Notes: a model not told the origin generated them from the letters alone. Counted from the stretch's first letter, positions 1 through 9,600 are shown. The stretch: DNA of 64,000 nt from Qipengyuania oceanensis (GCF_009827535.1 NZ_WTYN01000001.1:1364001-1428000); one strand, 5' to 3'. Program-made: numbers and translations.

Positions 1-513
1 ACCGTTCCGTCGAGCTACGACGCTCCGGATGAGGACGACTACGACGAGCCCTCGCAGTTCGATTACGAACCGCCGTTCCGTGCCCGGCGCAACCCCATCA
101 AGATATGGACCGCGGCCGCGGTGATCTTTGCGGCGCTCGCATTGGGGACCGGGGTGGCAGCGAGCTATTACGGGCTGCCCGAATGGATTCCCGTCCAGCG
201 ACCGGTGTTCGGGGTCGAACAGGAAGACCTGCAGCTCGACTTCCCGGCGGACCAGCAGGACCGTCGCACGCTCGAGAACGGCGCCGAGTATTTCGGGGCC
301 AGCGGCACGGTCACCAACGTCGGCAGCGAGACGCGAGACGTGCCGCCGATCCTGATCGTCCTTCGCGACGAGCGCGACCGGATCGTCTACAGCTGGGAAG
401 TCACGCCCTCCAAGCGCACGCTGGCTCCCGGAGAGAGCGTGCGCATCATCGAGGCCGTGACCGATATCCCGTCGGCAGCGGCGATCGCCGAAATCGGCTG
501 GAAGCCTTCCTGA
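1..513 (+). CDS. C-terminal part of a zinc-ribbon/DUF3426-type membrane protein (5' truncated by window)
   Basis: The reading frame is open from base 1, so the N-terminus lies outside the window. The visible 170 residues begin with an acidic, Tyr-rich linker, then a basic stop-transfer NPIKIW followed by one hydrophobic segment (about fragment residues 35-53). A periplasmic-type beta-rich domain follows, with SGTVTNVG, VPPILIVLRDE, VVYSW-like IVYSWEV and LAPGES motifs. That C-terminal pattern is typical of the MJ0042 finger-like/DUF3426 proteins of Sphingomonadales, whose N-terminus normally carries a CxxC zinc ribbon. The ribbon itself cannot be seen here. Function of the family is not established; a regulatory or envelope role is inference. 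Confidence 0.75.
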   Translation, partial: TVPSSYDAPDEDDYDEPSQFDYEPPFRARRNPIKIWTAAAVIFAALALGTGVAASYYGLPEWIPVQRPVFGVEQEDLQLDFPADQQDRRTLENGAEYFGASGTVTNVGSETRDVPPILIVLRDERDRIVYSWEVTPSKRTLAPGESVRIIEAVTDIPSAAAIAEIGWKPS

Positions 514-540
514 ACTGACGGGGCTGCAGGCTTTCGGGCC

Positions 541-792
541 TCAGGTAAATTCGACGAGCGTACCGCCCTGCGGCGGCTCGGTAAGGCGGACGGCCTGTGG
601 TCGCTTGCGCCGGATTTCCGCGACATCGGCGAAATGGACGATGGTCGGCGCGAGCACGCGCGCGGTGGCGGTCGCCTGCACGGCGATCGACGTACCGGCC
701 GATGCGGCCGATCGCCCGCCCGCATCCGCCGGCTGCGAGGCCGGGGCAGAAGTCGCCTGGGCGAGGATCAGCGCGATGACGCCGGTAATCAT
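541..792 (-). CDS. small secreted protein, unknown function
   Basis: An 83-residue ORF on the minus strand, convergent with the preceding membrane-protein gene (27 bp between stops). The N-terminus MITGVIALILAQATSAPAS looks like a short signal peptide or single hydrophobic segment with an Ala-rich cleavage region. The rest is Ala/Thr-rich followed by a basic patch (RRKRP), and no enzymatic motif is visible. It is kept because the signal-like start and the placement between two transcription units are plausible for a real small gene. I do not recognise a family. Confidence 0.5.
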   Translation of the reverse strand: MITGVIALILAQATSAPASQPADAGGRSAASAGTSIAVQATATARVLAPTIVHFADVAEIRRKRPQAVRLTEPPQGGTLVEFT

Positions 793-1022
793 CGGCCCTG
801 TTCACCACTTGGTAACCATGGCTGCAAGCAATTCGTTAACGACGTGCCAGACCGGGACAAATTGCCCGGCACCGGCGCTGGCCGAGCCGATACGAGCGGG
901 AATTTCGAGCTGGCAGGATCCATCGGCGCATGTCGCGCCAAAACGCTTGCGGACCTCTTGGCCTGTTGCTAGGGGCGCGCACCTACCGGCGAGGGGCCAG
1001 CCTTGGTCCATCGGTACGATGT

Positions 1023-1109
1023 GCGGTCGTGGCGGAACTGGTAGACGCGCAACGTTGAGGTCGTTGTGGCCGAAAGGCCGTGGAAGTTCGAGTCTTCTCG
1101 ACCGCACCA
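1023..1109 (+). tRNA. tRNA-Leu (anticodon GAG)
   Basis: An 87-nt class II tRNA can be folded by eye. The acceptor stem GCGGTCG (1023-1029) pairs with CGACCGC (1099-1105), followed by discriminator A and an encoded CCA (1107-1109). The anticodon stem CAACG/CGTTG flanks loop TTGAGGT, giving anticodon GAG, which reads Leu codons CUC and CUU. A long variable arm (GGCC GAAA GGCC) and a T-arm GAAG TTCGAGT CTTC complete the leucine pattern. Confidence 0.96.
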
Positions 1110-1219
1110 GTAATGCCTTGGGGCCCGGCCCCGAGCGTTTCCCCGACAACAGAAAACCTGCTCCAGGCTGGAGCAGCCTTGTGGTGGACTTCGCCCGGCC
1201 GCCCGCTAAGCAGCGAGCC

Positions 1220-1966
1220 ATGGGATCGCCCGAACCATTACCACCGCCACCGGCGCTCGCCGAGATCGCGCGCGAAGCCCCCGTGGCGCTGTTCCTCGAT
1301 TTCGACGGAACGCTGGTCGACATTGCCGACAGGCCCGAACTGATCGATGTTCCCGGCCATCTTGCCCGCAACCTGCTGCGGCTGGCCGATGCGCTGGCCG
1401 GCCGTCTCGCCGTCATCAGCGGGCGCTCGATCGCCGACCTGCAGCGATATCTGGGCGACGTGCCGCTCGCATTCGGCGGATCGCACGGGCTCGAGGCGCG
1501 GCTTGCCGACGGAACGTCCGCCGCGCACAGCACGACCGGGATCGACGCGAGCCTTGTTTCCGAACTGGAGAGCTTCGTCGCACGGCACGATGGCCTGCAG
1601 CTGGAGACCAAGAGCCTGGGCGCAGCGGTCCATTATCGCGCCGTGCCGCAATTGCAGGACGCGGTGCTCGAGCGGCTCACGGCCCTGTCGCGCCAACACG
1701 CCCTCGCCATCAAGCAGGGCAAGTGCGTGGTCGAACTGCTGCCCCCCGGCGCGTCAAAGGCAGCGGCAGTGGGCGCATTGATGGAACGCGAGCCTTTCGG
1801 CACGGGGATGCCGGTGTTCATCGGCGACGACGTGACCGACGAGGACGGTTTCCTTGAAGCAACCGCGCGGGGCGGCTTCGGAATCGCGGTCGGCGAGCGG
1901 GTTTCGAAAAATGCGCGCTACCGCCTTGCATCGCCCGACGCAGTCCGCGAATGGTGCAAGCTGTGA
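1220..1966 (+). CDS. otsB: trehalose-6-phosphate phosphatase
   Basis: Dephosphorylates trehalose 6-phosphate to trehalose in the cytoplasm. The 248-residue protein is a HAD-superfamily phosphatase: motif I LDFDGTLVD has the nucleophile pair Asp27/Asp29, motif II is VISGRS, and motif IV is GDDVTDED near residue 203, with a VELLPPGASK Lys-bearing motif before it. The frame is open far upstream through the tRNA gene, so the ATG at 1220 is chosen because it lies after the tRNA and just before the conserved core. It forms an operon with the GH15 gene (4-base GTGA overlap if that gene starts at 1963) and otsA. Confidence 0.93.
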   Translation: MGSPEPLPPPPALAEIAREAPVALFLDFDGTLVDIADRPELIDVPGHLARNLLRLADALAGRLAVISGRSIADLQRYLGDVPLAFGGSHGLEARLADGTSAAHSTTGIDASLVSELESFVARHDGLQLETKSLGAAVHYRAVPQLQDAVLERLTALSRQHALAIKQGKCVVELLPPGASKAAAVGALMEREPFGTGMPVFIGDDVTDEDGFLEATARGGFGIAVGERVSKNARYRLASPDAVREWCKL

Positions 1967-3765
1967 GCACCCACGACAGCAGCCTGGAGCTATGGCCCAT
2001 CGGCAATTGCCAGATGAGCGCCCTCGTCGACGAACGCGCTGGCATCGTCTGGGGGTGCATCCCCCGCGTCGATGGCGATCCGGTGTTCTGTTCCCTGCTC
2101 AACGGCGAAAAGCAGGACGAGGGCGTGTGGCGCTTCGAGCTCGAAGGCCAGGTGTCCTCGAGCCAGGAGTATATCCGCAACACGCCGAACCTCGTCACGA
2201 GGCTGACGGCGGAAGACGGCAGCGCCGTCGAGATCCTCGATTTCTGCCCGCGCTACGAGCGCTCGGGGAGGATGTATCGCCCCGTCGCCGTGGTCCGCAT
2301 CGTGCGCCCGATTGCCGGCAGTCCGCGTATTCGCGTGCGGCTCAAGCCGATGCGCGATTACGGTGCCGAGGTGGCAGGCCGGACCAACGGCACCAATCAC
2401 ATCCGTTATCTGGTCGGGCGCCAGGCACTGCGCCTGTCTACCGATGCGCCGGTCGGCTACATCCTGGAAGAACGCACGTTCCGGATCGAGGACGACACGC
2501 ATTTCTTCCTCGGGCCGGACGAGCCCTTCGTCGGCAATCTGCGCGAGGAGGTGCGCCGGATGGAGCAGCTGACCCGCAAGTACTGGCAGCATTGGGTCCG
2601 TGGCCTTGCCACTCCGCTCGAATGGCAGGACGAGGTCATCCGCTGCGCGATCACGCTCAAGCTTTGCCAGCATGAGGAAACTGGCGCGATCGTCGCCGCG
2701 CTGACGACCTCGATCCCCGAGGCACCCGGCAGCGAACGCAACTGGGATTACCGTTACTGCTGGATCCGCGATTCCTATTATACGGTCCAGGCGCTGAACC
2801 GGCTGGGCGCACTCGACGTGCTCGAGAAATACCTCGGTTACCTGCGCAACATCATCGACCAGGCCAAGGGCGGACATATCCAGCCGCTCTATTCGGTGAT
2901 GGGCGTCGCCGAACTGGAAGAAGGCTTCGCGGAAAATCTCGCCGGGTATCGCGGGATGGGGCCGGTGCGCGTCGGCAACGAGGCCTACAAGCAGATCCAG
3001 CACGATTGCTACGGCCAGATCGTGCTGCCTACCGTGCAGGGGTTTTTCGACAAGCGGCTGCTGCGGCTCGCCGATGAAACCGATTTCGCCAGCCTCGAAG
3101 AAGTCGGCGAGATGGCGTGGAACATGTACGACCAGCCCGATGCGGGATTGTGGGAATTCCGCACCCGGCAGGAAGTGCACACCTATTCCGCCGTGATGAG
3201 CTGGGCCGCCTGCGACCGGCTCGCCAATGTCGCTGGCTTTCTCGGCAAGACCGATCGCCAGCAGCTCTGGCAGGGGCGCGCGGATACCATCAAGCAGCGG
3301 GTGCTCGCCGATGCCTGGACCGGGAACGGCGGCGACGGGGGCCATTTCACCGCCAGTTTCGAGAGCGATTACCTCGACGCGAGCCTGCTCCAGCTCATCG
3401 AACTGCGCTTCATCGACCCGCAGGATCCCAAGTTCGTCTCAACCTTCGAACAGCTGGAAAAGGCGCTGCGGCGGGGCGAACACATGCTGCGCTACGCGGC
3501 GGAGGACGATTTCGGCAAGCCGGAAACCGCTTTCAACATCTGCACCTTCTGGCTGATCGAGGCGCTCGCGCTGTCGGATCGCAAGGATGAGGCGCGCCAC
3601 CTGTTCCAGGCGATGCTGCGCCACCGCACCAAATCCGGGCTGTTGAGCGAGGACCTCGATTTCGAATCCGGCGAACTGTGGGGTAACTTCCCCCAGACCT
3701 ACTCGCTGGTCGGGATAATCAATTGCGCAGGCCTGTTGTCGAAAAGCTGGAACACCGTCCGTTGA
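1963..3765 (+). CDS. glycoside hydrolase family 15 protein (possible trehalase or glucoamylase)
   Basis: About 600 residues with the GH15 layout: an N-terminal beta-sandwich domain beginning SLELWPIGNCQMSALVD, then an (alpha/alpha)6 barrel. Family landmarks are NWDYRYCWIRDS near residue 260 and LLSEDLDFESGELWGNFPQ near residue 560, the latter carrying the second catalytic Glu. GH15 members hydrolyse alpha-glucosidic bonds from the non-reducing end; some bacterial members are trehalases. Lying between otsB and otsA, it could recycle trehalose, but substrate is inference. An ATG at 1951 is also in frame; GTG at 1963 gives the GTGA overlap with otsB and starts nearer the conserved region. Confidence 0.88.
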   Translation: MSTHDSSLELWPIGNCQMSALVDERAGIVWGCIPRVDGDPVFCSLLNGEKQDEGVWRFELEGQVSSSQEYIRNTPNLVTRLTAEDGSAVEILDFCPRYERSGRMYRPVAVVRIVRPIAGSPRIRVRLKPMRDYGAEVAGRTNGTNHIRYLVGRQALRLSTDAPVGYILEERTFRIEDDTHFFLGPDEPFVGNLREEVRRMEQLTRKYWQHWVRGLATPLEWQDEVIRCAITLKLCQHEETGAIVAALTTSIPEAPGSERNWDYRYCWIRDSYYTVQALNRLGALDVLEKYLGYLRNIIDQAKGGHIQPLYSVMGVAELEEGFAENLAGYRGMGPVRVGNEAYKQIQHDCYGQIVLPTVQGFFDKRLLRLADETDFASLEEVGEMAWNMYDQPDAGLWEFRTRQEVHTYSAVMSWAACDRLANVAGFLGKTDRQQLWQGRADTIKQRVLADAWTGNGGDGGHFTASFESDYLDASLLQLIELRFIDPQDPKFVSTFEQLEKALRRGEHMLRYAAEDDFGKPETAFNICTFWLIEALALSDRKDEARHLFQAMLRHRTKSGLLSEDLDFESGELWGNFPQTYSLVGIINCAGLLSKSWNTVR

Positions 3766-3772
3766 CCCCTTC

Positions 3773-5152
3773 ATGAGCCGCCTTGTCGTCATCTCCAATC
3801 GCGTCGCCGTTCCCAAGGCGCGCGGAGCGGCGGGTGCGCAGGGCGGTCTGGCAGGGGCGCTGCTCGCCGCGCTCAAGCGGCACACGGGGCTGTGGGTCGG
3901 CTGGTCGGGAGAGGAACATGACGATCCCGCGCTCGAACCCGATGTCCAGACCGCCGACGGCGTCACCACCGCGACGATCGATCTCGCGCCTACGGACGTC
4001 GAGGAATACTATAACGGCTACGCCAATTCGACGCTCTGGCCGCTGTTCCATTATCGTATCGACCTGACCGAATACCGGCGCGAAACCGGCAAGGGCTACG
4101 AACGGGTCAACGAGATCTTCGCCGCCGCTGCCGCGCCCCTGATCGAGCCCGACGACATCGTCTGGGTCCACGATTATCACTTCATCCCGCTGGGCGAGCG
4201 GCTGCGCCGGCACGGTGTTGCCAACAAGCTCGGCTTCTTCCTGCACATTCCGTGGCCGCCGACCCGGCTGCTGGTCTCGCTGCCCTATCACGAGCGGCTG
4301 GTCCGCACGCTGCTTGAATACGACCTGATCGGCTTCCAGTGCGACGAGTGGCTGGAAAGCTTCCTGCACTACTGCCGCAAGGAACTGGGGGCAGAGGTCG
4401 ACGAGGCCAGCGGAAAGATCACGCTGGGCGAGCGTACGGTTACCGCCCGCGCCTATCCGATCGGGATCGACTACGAACATTTCATGGCCCAGGGCGAGAC
4501 CGGCGAGGCGCGCAATGCCCAGCAGCGCATGATCGCCAGCACCCGCCGCCGTACCGCGATGATCGGCGTCGACCGGCTGGACTATTCCAAGGGCCTGCCC
4601 GAGCGGCTCGACGGCCTCGCGCGATTCTTCGAACGCTATCCCGAGCGGGCACGCGAGCTGGTCTTCATCCAGATCGCCCCGCCCAGTCGCGAGGACATCA
4701 GTTCCTACCAGCAGATTCGCGAGGAACTTGAACGCAAGACCGGCCACATCAACGGCGCCTATTCGCAGATCGACATGGTCCCCATCCGTTACGTCAACCA
4801 GGGCCATTCGATGGCGGAACTGTTCGGCATCTACCGCGCGGCCAAGATCGGGCTGGTCACGCCCCTGCGCGACGGGATGAACCTGGTGGCCAAGGAATAT
4901 GTCGCCGCGCAGGACCCGGAGGATCCGGGCGTGCTGATACTGTCGCGCTTCGCCGGTGCGGCCCAGCAATTGCAGGACGCGGTACTGGTCAACCCGCACA
5001 GTCCCGACGACATCACCCACGCGATCCGCACCGCGCTCGACATGCCGCTGGACGAGCGCAAGGCGCGCTGGGAAAAACTCAACGCGGGCGTCCGGGACGA
5101 GAATATCGCGCAATGGACGAACGATTTCGTCGGTGACCTGACAATCGCCTGA
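3773..5152 (+). CDS. otsA: trehalose-6-phosphate synthase
   Basis: GT20 glycosyltransferase that makes trehalose 6-phosphate from an NDP-glucose and glucose 6-phosphate. The 459-residue length is normal. Visible motifs: N-terminal VVISNRV, GGLAGAL near residue 28 (donor-loop), WVHDYHFIPL, the acceptor-side FFLHIPWPP, RLDYSKGLPERL with its Arg/Lys ligands of the sugar nucleotide, and LRDGMNLVAKEYVA near the C-terminus. It starts 7 bp after the GH15 stop, completing an otsB-GH15-otsA operon. Trehalose made here probably serves as compatible solute or stress protectant; no regulator is adjacent. Confidence 0.95.
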   Translation: MSRLVVISNRVAVPKARGAAGAQGGLAGALLAALKRHTGLWVGWSGEEHDDPALEPDVQTADGVTTATIDLAPTDVEEYYNGYANSTLWPLFHYRIDLTEYRRETGKGYERVNEIFAAAAAPLIEPDDIVWVHDYHFIPLGERLRRHGVANKLGFFLHIPWPPTRLLVSLPYHERLVRTLLEYDLIGFQCDEWLESFLHYCRKELGAEVDEASGKITLGERTVTARAYPIGIDYEHFMAQGETGEARNAQQRMIASTRRRTAMIGVDRLDYSKGLPERLDGLARFFERYPERARELVFIQIAPPSREDISSYQQIREELERKTGHINGAYSQIDMVPIRYVNQGHSMAELFGIYRAAKIGLVTPLRDGMNLVAKEYVAAQDPEDPGVLILSRFAGAAQQLQDAVLVNPHSPDDITHAIRTALDMPLDERKARWEKLNAGVRDENIAQWTNDFVGDLTIA

Positions 5153-5238
5153 AATCACAGGTCATCTGCCGTTCGCGGCACTGCCCACTTGCGCTTGGCC
5201 AGCGGCTGTGGTGCATGAGCGCCAAGAGGGAGATACGC

Positions 5239-6477
5239 ATGCTTCGGTTCTGGTTCGGTACGGCCCTGTGGAAGCGCGTGCTCGTCGCAATGGTGCTGGG
5301 GGTCGCGGTCGGCCTGTTCGTCGGCGAGGGTATCGTCGCGATCAAGTGGATGGGCGACCTGTTCATCCGCGCGATCAAGATGCTGGTCGTGCCGCTGATC
5401 TTCTTCAGCCTCGTCAACGGCGTCGTCTCGATCGGCGATATCAACAAGCTCGGCCGGGTCGGCGGACGCGCGATGACCATGTTCATCAGCACCTCGATCA
5501 TCGCGGTGACGACCGGGATCACGCTGGGGCTGGTGTTCACACCGGGTCTCGGCCTCGATTTCACCATGCCTGCCGGGACCGATGTCCCTGCTCCGCCGGA
5601 CCAGACACTGGTCGAGATGATGATCTCGATGGTGCCGGACAATCCCATCGCCGCGATGGCGGAAGGGCAGATCCTGCAACTCATCATCTTCGCCCTGCTG
5701 TTCGGCATCGCGTTGCTGGTCAGCGGCGAGGAAGGAAAGCCGCTCGTCCGCGGCGTCGAGGCAGGTGCTTCGGTCATGCTCAAGCTCACCATGATCGTCA
5801 TGGAACTCACTCCATTCGGCGTATTCGCGCTGATGGCCTGGGTCGCCGGGACGTTCGGGTGGGAGGCCTTGCTGCCGCTCGCGAAGATCGTGGCGCTCAA
5901 TTACGCCGGCTGTTTCGTGATGATCCTGCTGGTCTATCCGGCGCTGGTCCGCTTCGTCGCCAAGCTCAACATCGTCGATTTCTACCGCGGCATCTTCGAT
6001 GCGCAGGCGGTCGCCTTCTCGACCGCTTCGTCGAACGCAACGATCCCCGTGACGCTACGCTGCACGCAGGACAATCTGGGCGTCTCCAAGAGCGTGTCGA
6101 GCTTCGTCGTCTCGCTCGGCGCGACCATCAACATGGACGGGACCGCGATGTATCTCGGCCTCGTCGCGATCTTCGGCGCGCAGCTGTTCGGCATCGATCT
6201 CAACTTCTTCAGCTATCTGATGATCGCGCTGACCGCGACGCTCGGCTCGATCGGCGTCGCGGGGGTACCGGGCGCCGGGCTGGTCATGCTCGGCCTCGTG
6301 CTGAGTTCCGTCGGCGTACCACTCGAAACCATCGCGTTCGTGGCCGGGATCAACCACATCATGGACATGATGCGGACCGCGACCAACGTCACCGGCGACA
6401 GCGCGATCACCGTCACCACGGCGAAACTGTCGAACGAGATCGACATCGCCGAATACGAGTCGGACATCGACGTCTGA
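5239..6477 (+). CDS. dicarboxylate/amino acid:cation symporter (DAACS family)
   Basis: An inner-membrane Na+/H+-coupled symporter of the GltP/DctA type, about 412 residues with about eight hydrophobic segments. Family signatures are the serine-rich reentrant loop FSTASSNATIPVTL, the NMDGTAMY motif that binds cation and substrate, and the C-terminal hairpin GVAGVPGAGLVML. The ATG at 5239 is preferred to the in-frame ATG at 5215 because GAGGGAG lies about 7 bases upstream of 5239. Exact substrate (glutamate, aspartate or C4-dicarboxylate) cannot be told from sequence. It stands alone between otsA and a CoA-transferase-family gene. Confidence 0.9.
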   Translation: MLRFWFGTALWKRVLVAMVLGVAVGLFVGEGIVAIKWMGDLFIRAIKMLVVPLIFFSLVNGVVSIGDINKLGRVGGRAMTMFISTSIIAVTTGITLGLVFTPGLGLDFTMPAGTDVPAPPDQTLVEMMISMVPDNPIAAMAEGQILQLIIFALLFGIALLVSGEEGKPLVRGVEAGASVMLKLTMIVMELTPFGVFALMAWVAGTFGWEALLPLAKIVALNYAGCFVMILLVYPALVRFVAKLNIVDFYRGIFDAQAVAFSTASSNATIPVTLRCTQDNLGVSKSVSSFVVSLGATINMDGTAMYLGLVAIFGAQLFGIDLNFFSYLMIALTATLGSIGVAGVPGAGLVMLGLVLSSVGVPLETIAFVAGINHIMDMMRTATNVTGDSAITVTTAKLSNEIDIAEYESDIDV

Positions 6478-6502
6478 CCAGATCACTTCCGGGAGAGAAT
6501 AC

Positions 6503-7588
6503 ATGTCCGAAACCGCTTCGAACGGTCCGCTGACCGGCCTCAAGGTCGTCGAATTCCAGGGCATCGGCCCGGGCCCGCACGTCGCGATGATGCTCGCCGA
6601 TATGGGCGCCGAAGTCGTCCGGATCGAGCGCGAGGGCCACCAGCCGATGAACACCGTGGTCGAGCGCGCGCGACATCGGGCGGCGGTCGACCTGAAGTCT
6701 GCTGACGGGCAGGCGTTCGTCAGGAAAGCGCTCGCCCACGCGGACGTGCTGATCGAAGGCTTCCGCCCCGGGGTGATGGAGCGCCTGGGCCTCGGCCCGG
6801 ACGAGACGCTCGCCGCCAATCCGCGCCTTGTCTACGCCCGCATGACCGGCTGGGGGCAGGACGGCCCGCTGGCGCAGGCTGCCGGACACGACCTCAACTA
6901 TATCGCGATCACCGGCGCGCTCGACGCGATCGGCACGAAGGGCGAACTGCCGATCCCGCCGCAGAACCTCGTCGGCGACTTCGGCGGTGGTTCGATGTAT
7001 TGCGCGATGGGCATTCTGGCGGCGCTGTTCGAACGGCAGACATCGGGCAAGGGACAGGTCGTGGATGCCGCGATCGTCGATGGCGTGACCAGCCTGATGA
7101 GCTTCTTCTACGGCCAGCCGCCTAGTGCCCTGCGCTCGACCGTGCGCGGCACCGGCCTGCTCGGCGGGGCGGCGCATTTCTACCGGTGCTACGAATGTGC
7201 CGACGGCAAGGAGATCAGCGTCGGCGCGATCGAACCGCAATTCTACGCCGAGCTGCTGCAGCGCGCCGATGCGCCCGAGGAATTGCGCCAGGGCCAGATG
7301 GATACCGGCAACTGGGACGATTACACGGACAAGCTCGCGGCGATGTTCAAGACCAGGACCCAGGCCGAATGGTGCGAACTGCTCGAAGGGACGGACGCCT
7401 GTTTCGCGCCGGTCGTGCCGCTCGATGCGGCAAAGGATCATCCGCACATGAAGGCGCGCAACGCCTATGTCGAACACGACGGCCGGATGCACACCGCTCC
7501 CGCGCCGCGTTTCGACCGGACGCCGAATACCATTCGATCGAGCACGCAGGACGGCGAGCAGGTCGTCGAAAGCTGGTCGCGCGGATAG
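6503..7588 (+). CDS. CaiB/BaiF family protein, alpha-methylacyl-CoA racemase-like
   Basis: Class III CoA-transferase fold, 361 residues, preceded by a good ribosome site (GGGAGAGA). The sequence is closest to alpha-methylacyl-CoA racemases: start LTGLKVVEFQGIGPGPH, MLADMGAEVVRIE, AGHDLNYIAITGAL with His129 and VGDFGGGSMYCAMGI with Asp159. The 30-residue spacing matches the His/Asp catalytic pair known from the mycobacterial racemase. The Asp of true CoA-transferases is therefore likely used as part of the racemase pair. Role: epimerising 2-methyl-branched acyl-CoAs before beta-oxidation (family knowledge). Substrate unknown. Confidence 0.88.
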   Translation: MSETASNGPLTGLKVVEFQGIGPGPHVAMMLADMGAEVVRIEREGHQPMNTVVERARHRAAVDLKSADGQAFVRKALAHADVLIEGFRPGVMERLGLGPDETLAANPRLVYARMTGWGQDGPLAQAAGHDLNYIAITGALDAIGTKGELPIPPQNLVGDFGGGSMYCAMGILAALFERQTSGKGQVVDAAIVDGVTSLMSFFYGQPPSALRSTVRGTGLLGGAAHFYRCYECADGKEISVGAIEPQFYAELLQRADAPEELRQGQMDTGNWDDYTDKLAAMFKTRTQAEWCELLEGTDACFAPVVPLDAAKDHPHMKARNAYVEHDGRMHTAPAPRFDRTPNTIRSSTQDGEQVVESWSRG

Positions 7589-7665
7589 CCTTCCTGACAC
7601 CGACCGCTTGACGGACGGGGCCGGTCGGTCGCAGATTGCCTTCCAGGGGACAGGGAGGGCAATCG

Positions 7666-9600
7666 ATGCGCGCATTTCAACGGTCGGTGTTGCTGGCTGC
7701 AGCCGTTCTGACGCTGGCTGCCTGCGGGACAGGCAGCGATGTCGACGAGGCCGCGCGCGGCAATGGCGAGAACACCATCGCGCTCTCGGAGTTTCCCGAT
7801 CGGCCCTATTGGGGCGACACGCATCTTCACACCGACAACTCGATCGACGCGTTCGGCTTCGGCGTACGACTGGGGCCGGAAGCCGCGCTGCAGTTCGCCA
7901 GCGGGCAGGAAGTGACCTCGAGCACCGGGGTTAAGGCAAAGCTCGACCGGCCGCTCGATTTCCTGGTCATCTCTGACCATTCCGACGGGCTCGGCACGAC
8001 CCGCCGGCTTTACGATGCGCCGCGCATCGCGGTGCTGGCGATGGGCGACGACACGGTGCTGCGCTGGTACGACATGATGCACGAAAGCCCCGAGCAATCG
8101 CAGCGGGCCATCGGCGAGCTGATCGCGGCGGCGGCGAACGACGACCTGCCGCCAGCGCTGCTTTCGAGCCCCGAAGAGCAGGCCGAGAACACCCGCAGCA
8201 TCTGGACCGCCCATCTCGATATGCTCGACCGCTACAACAAGCCGGGCCGTTTCACCGCGCTTGCCGGGTTCGAATACACGCTCATGCCGGACGGGAACAA
8301 TCTGCACCGCGTCGTGATGTTCCGCGACGGAAAGAATGCGACCGGGCAGGTCCTCCCCTATCCCGGACTCAATACCAAGGTCGAAGGGCTGTGGGACTAC
8401 ATGGACAGCTACGAGCAGGCGACCGGCGGGCAGGCACTTGCCATCCCGCACAATTCGAACCTGTCCAACGGGCTCATGTTCCAGCTGACGATGCCCGACG
8501 GCGGCGCGATGACTGCCGAGTATGCGCGGCGCCGGGCGGCGCGCGAGCCGGTGGTCGAGATCACGCAGATCAAGGGCGACAGCGAAACCCACCCGTTCCT
8601 TTCGCCGAATGACGAGTTCGCCGAATTCGGCGTCAAGGGCTGGGAACTGGGCAACCTGCCCCTAACCCGCAGGACGACCAACGACATGCTGGCGGGCAAT
8701 TACGTTCGCGAGGCGCTCAAGCGCGGCATCTCGCTGGAAGAGAAACTCGGCGTCAATCCGTACATGTTCGGCGTCGTGGGATCGACCGACAGCCACACCG
8801 CGCTCGCCACGGCGGACGAGGACAACTTCTTCGGCAAGCACACCGGCAACGAACCGGCGGTCAGGGACCGGGCGCTGCATGGTCAGAACCTGGGCACCAA
8901 TGTCGGCCGCTTCGGCTGGCATTACCTCGCAGGTGGCTATGCCGCCGCCTGGGCGCGCGGCAACACCCGGGCAGAAATCTTCGACGCGTTCAAGCGGCGC
9001 GAGGTCTATGCAACGACGGGACCGCGCATCGTGCTGCGGGTTTTCGCCGGTTACGATTTCACCGACAAGGACTGGGACGGCGACTGGGTCCGTTCCGGTT
9101 ATACCCGCGGGGTTCCGATGGGCGGCGTGCTGGCCGACGATGGCCGTGCGCCGACTTTCCTGATCTCGGCGCTGAAGGACCCGGAAGGCGCCAATCTCGA
9201 CCGGGTGCAGGTCGTCAAGGGCTGGGTCGATGCGAAAGGACAGCTGCAGGAACGCGTCTACGATGTCGCCTGGTCGGACCGAAAGGGCCGCCGCGCCGTC
9301 GACGGCAAGCTGGCCCCGGTCGGCGACACCGTCGATCGCAGGACCGCGACCTACGAGAACAGCATCGGCGCAGCGACGCTGAAAACGGCATGGACCGATC
9401 CCGACTACACCGTCGCTCAGAAAGCGTTCTACTACGTTCGCGTGCTCGAAATCCCGACCCCGCGCTGGACCCTGTTCGATGCCGTGCGCTTCGGCATCAA
9501 GCTGCCGCCCGAAGCGATGGCGGACGCGGTCGCGCAGGAACGCGCCTACAGCTCGCCGATCTGGGTCAAGCGCGTCGGCAGCGCAGCGGACGAAGCCTGA
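7666..9600 (+). CDS. DUF3604 family lipoprotein, PHP-like metallohydrolase
   Basis: A 644-residue exported protein with lipoprotein signal peptide (MRAFQRS...LAAC, Cys20). The ATG at 7666 follows GGGAGG at 7653-7658 and is preferred over the TTG at 7636. Metal-binding motifs resemble the PHP phosphoesterase fold: GDTHLHTDNS (His53, His55), VISDHSD (Asp104, His105), a middle IPHNSNLSNG and STDSH (Asp375, His377). DUF3604 proteins are related to CehA/McbA metallohydrolases, so a periplasmic phosphoesterase or ester hydrolase is plausible; no substrate is known. First gene of a three-gene unit with a parvulin-like protein and a HupE/UreJ-like protein. Confidence 0.85.
   Translation: MRAFQRSVLLAAAVLTLAACGTGSDVDEAARGNGENTIALSEFPDRPYWGDTHLHTDNSIDAFGFGVRLGPEAALQFASGQEVTSSTGVKAKLDRPLDFLVISDHSDGLGTTRRLYDAPRIAVLAMGDDTVLRWYDMMHESPEQSQRAIGELIAAAANDDLPPALLSSPEEQAENTRSIWTAHLDMLDRYNKPGRFTALAGFEYTLMPDGNNLHRVVMFRDGKNATGQVLPYPGLNTKVEGLWDYMDSYEQATGGQALAIPHNSNLSNGLMFQLTMPDGGAMTAEYARRRAAREPVVEITQIKGDSETHPFLSPNDEFAEFGVKGWELGNLPLTRRTTNDMLAGNYVREALKRGISLEEKLGVNPYMFGVVGSTDSHTALATADEDNFFGKHTGNEPAVRDRALHGQNLGTNVGRFGWHYLAGGYAAAWARGNTRAEIFDAFKRREVYATTGPRIVLRVFAGYDFTDKDWDGDWVRSGYTRGVPMGGVLADDGRAPTFLISALKDPEGANLDRVQVVKGWVDAKGQLQERVYDVAWSDRKGRRAVDGKLAPVGDTVDRRTATYENSIGAATLKTAWTDPDYTVAQKAFYYVRVLEIPTPRWTLFDAVRFGIKLPPEAMADAVAQERAYSSPIWVKRVGSAADEA

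Noticed and set aside
605-1219. Upstream extension of the otsB frame to 605
   Set aside because: The extension runs through the tRNA-Leu gene; the conserved HAD domain begins just after ATG 1220.
1990-3345. Long antisense frame opposite the GH15 gene
   Set aside because: Shadow of high-GC codon usage on the other strand; no motif or start signal, and the sense gene is certain.
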